Shown here: piece by piece, positions 6,109 through 7,258 of the stretch
Position numbering within the stretch: the stretch's first letter is position 1
How the letters are laid out: the number at the start of each line of letters is the position of its first letter
NCBI GenBank assembly: GCA_046728035.1
Contig: JBKPDT010000202.1
Location: 1-7,258, forward strand
DNA: 7,258 bases
Direction of reading: 5' to 3'
Source of the DNA: DASRWT01 sp046728035
GTDB lineage: Bacteria; Methylomirabilota; Methylomirabilia; Rokubacteriales; CSP1-6
Notes under the pieces: generated by a model
Seen by the model: only the letters and a program-made list of their open reading frames with translations
The model's database searches: none
Told to the model about the DNA's origin: nothing
Position numbers and translations under genes: made by a program

Positions 6109-6127
6109 GCCGCGCGCGACGCGCGGC
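6109..6127 (+). promoter_or_regulatory. Strong hairpin in the leader of the DUF350-SPFH unit
   Basis: GCCGCGCG (6109-6116), loop CGA, CGCGCGGC (6120-6127): a perfect 8-base-pair GC-only stem. It ends two bases before the G-rich ribosome site GGGAGGGG (6129-6136) of the gene at 6139. No T-run follows, so intrinsic termination is unlikely. It could affect access to the ribosome site, stabilise the 5' end, or be the end structure of the Uma2 transcript. The rest of the spacer 6039-6108 shows no convincing promoter to me. Confidence 0.4.
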
Positions 6128-6138
6128 GGGGAGGGGCC

Positions 6139-6372
6139 ATGAAGGTGCTGACGGACTACCTCATGACGCTGGGCTGGGCGGTAGTCGGCGCGGTTGCGAT
6201 GGCGATCGCGCTCGTGCTGCTGGTCCGGGTCTTCACGTGGCTCACGCCGATCGACGAGTGGGCCGAGCTCCGCCAGGGCAACGTGGCCGTCGCCATCGTG
6301 GTCGGCGCGGTGGTGATCGCGTTCGCGCTCGTCGTCGCGGCGGCGATCCCCTCGCCCACGCTGCCCCGCTAG
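6139..6372 (+). CDS. DUF350-family small membrane protein
   Basis: 77-residue inner-membrane protein with two helices, about residues 9-33 and 48-70. Between them lies the DUF350 (UPF0719) hallmark: LTPIDEW, then ELRQGNVAVAIVVGAVVIAF, in which the Gly-Asn-x-Ala-x-Ala pattern is characteristic. Family members usually carry one or two such two-helix units; this is a single-unit form. The function is not established; members are often found near membrane-stress and band-7 genes. The start has a G-rich ribosome site (GGGAGGGG, 6129-6136). Its TAG stop (6370-6372) overlaps the ribosome site of the SPFH gene, so the two are probably translated as a coupled pair and may act together in the membrane. 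Confidence 0.8.
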   Translation: MKVLTDYLMTLGWAVVGAVAMAIALVLLVRVFTWLTPIDEWAELRQGNVAVAIVVGAVVIAFALVVAAAIPSPTLPR

Positions 6373-6376
6373 GAGG
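6371..6376 (+). promoter_or_regulatory. Perfect Shine-Dalgarno of the SPFH gene, overlapping the DUF350 stop codon
   Basis: AGGAGG, the full anti-16S complement, begins within the TAG stop of the DUF350 gene and is 4 bases from the ATG at 6381. It fixes the start of the SPFH gene and points to coupling, with a ribosome terminating on DUF350 lying over the initiation site of the next gene. Confidence 0.8.
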
Positions 6377-6380
6377 GACC

Positions 6381-7258
6381 ATGACGCTTCTCATCCTCGC
6401 GATCATCGTGGGCGGCGCCCTCATCCTCATCGGCCTGGCCCTCCCCCGCATGACTCCCGACGCGCCGGGCCGCAGGGTGGAGGAGGTGCGCCGCGTGCGC
6501 GCGGCCCTGCCGGTGATCGGCGTGCTCGTGATCGTGCTCGGGATCCTGCTGGCGTCCTTCCGGATCGTGCCGGGCGGTCACGTCGGCGTCCAGACCCTCT
6601 TCGGGCGGATCATCGACCAGCCGCTCAGCGAGGGCTTGAACCTCATCAATCCCTTCAAGCAGGTGCAGTTCATGTCGGTGCGGACCCTCGAGATGTTCGA
6701 GCACGCCGACGTTCCCAGCAAGGAAGGTCTCACGGTCGGCCTCGAGGTCTCCGCCCTCTACCACCTGGACGGGGCGGCCGCCCCCGCCGTCTACCGGACG
6801 CTGGGTGAGGGCTACGCGAGAGTGTTCATCCTGCCCCAGCTCCGCTCGGTCATCCGCGGCGCCACCGTGAACCACGAGGCCAAGGACCTCTACACGTCCG
6901 GCCGCGAGGTGATCGCGCAGCAGATCCAGGACGAGCTCGCCAAGACCCTCGCCCAGCGCGGCATCGTCCTCGAGAAGGTGCTGCTGCGAAAGATCGTGCT
7001 GCCCAAGATGGTCGAGGACGCGATCAACTCCAAGCTGGCCGCCGAGCAGGACGCCGAGCGGATGCGCTTCGTGCTGCAGAAGGAGCGTCAGGAGGCCGAG
7101 CGCAAGCGCGTGGAGGCGACCGGCATCGCGGATTTCCAGCGGACGGTCAGCCAGGGAATCTCGGAGCCGCTGCTCAAGTGGAAGGCGATCGAGGTCGCCC
7201 ACGAGCTGTCCAAGAGCCCGAACGCCAAGCTCATCGTCCTGGGCGACAAGTCGGGCCT
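6381..7258 (+). CDS. Prohibitin-like SPFH/band 7 membrane protein (3' end beyond window)
   Basis: The frame stays open from ATG 6381 to the window end: 292 codons plus two bases, no stop. The product begins with two hydrophobic segments (about 3-22 and 43-60) separated by a charged linker, then an SPFH/prohibitin domain from about residue 61: RIVPGGHVGVQTLFGRI, the LNLINPFKQV loop, EVSALYHLD, LPQLRSVIRG, SGREVIAQQIQDEL and RGIVLEKVLLRKIVLPK. Residues about 211-255 (VEDAINSKLAAEQDAERMR onward) are a charged helix typical of the coiled coil through which prohibitins assemble into rings. SPFH proteins scaffold membrane microdomains and often control membrane proteases such as FtsH. Two N-terminal helices instead of the usual one are notable. 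The sequence at the right edge (AKLIVLGDKSG) is near the expected end of the family, so only a short tail is probably missing. Confidence 0.92.
   Translation, partial: MTLLILAIIVGGALILIGLALPRMTPDAPGRRVEEVRRVRAALPVIGVLVIVLGILLASFRIVPGGHVGVQTLFGRIIDQPLSEGLNLINPFKQVQFMSVRTLEMFEHADVPSKEGLTVGLEVSALYHLDGAAAPAVYRTLGEGYARVFILPQLRSVIRGATVNHEAKDLYTSGREVIAQQIQDELAKTLAQRGIVLEKVLLRKIVLPKMVEDAINSKLAAEQDAERMRFVLQKERQEAERKRVEATGIADFQRTVSQGISEPLLKWKAIEVAHELSKSPNAKLIVLGDKSG

Noticed and set aside
6369..7202. A 277-codon open frame on the - strand opposite the SPFH gene
   Set aside because: Leu/His/Asp/Glu-rich antisense translation typical of shadows; the + strand has a perfect ribosome site and SPFH homology.

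Overview
This is a GC-rich bacterial chromosomal window (most codons end in G or C) with tightly packed protein genes. I see no RNA gene, insertion sequence, phage gene or CRISPR array. The composition, the dipeptide/oligopeptide-type ABC cassette, the family VIII esterase-like serine hydrolase, the solitary Uma2 nuclease and the prohibitin-like protein suit a soil or sediment bacterium such as Methylomirabilota/Rokubacteria or a high-GC proteobacterium. This is a guess from style, not a marker-based assignment.

Region 1 (1-2243, + strand) is the 3' part of a peptide/nickel-type ABC importer operon. It holds the C-terminal end of a DppC-like permease, a DppD-like ATPase and a DppF-like ATPase, joined by overlaps of 11 and 14 bases. 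The substrate-binding protein and the DppB-like permease must lie upstream, outside the window.

Region 2 (2244-3990, + strand) continues in the same direction with a possible 32-residue microprotein, a RidA/YjgF-family protein with a good ribosome binding site, and 11 bases later a cytoplasmic beta-lactamase-fold serine hydrolase. The order importer, imine deaminase, ester/amide hydrolase suggests a small uptake-and-catabolism operon whose substrate cannot be read from the sequence.

Region 3 (3991-5343, - strand) is an exported dienelactone-hydrolase-family protein with an extra N-terminal domain. Its stop codon directly abuts the stop of the convergent serine hydrolase (TAG|CTA), so no dedicated terminator lies between them. 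A 107-base divergent spacer (5344-5450) containing an inverted repeat and a palindrome separates it from region 4.

Region 4 (5451-7258, + strand) has a solitary Uma2-family PD-(D/E)XK protein. After a 100-base spacer with a strong hairpin comes a two-gene membrane unit: a DUF350 protein whose stop codon overlaps the perfect AGGAGG of the next gene, a prohibitin-like SPFH protein that runs off the window end.

Nothing here is clearly a new defence or mobile system. The best leads are the Dpp-RidA-serine hydrolase arrangement with its microprotein, the cysteine-bracketed extra domain of the exported hydrolase, and the DUF350-SPFH pair.
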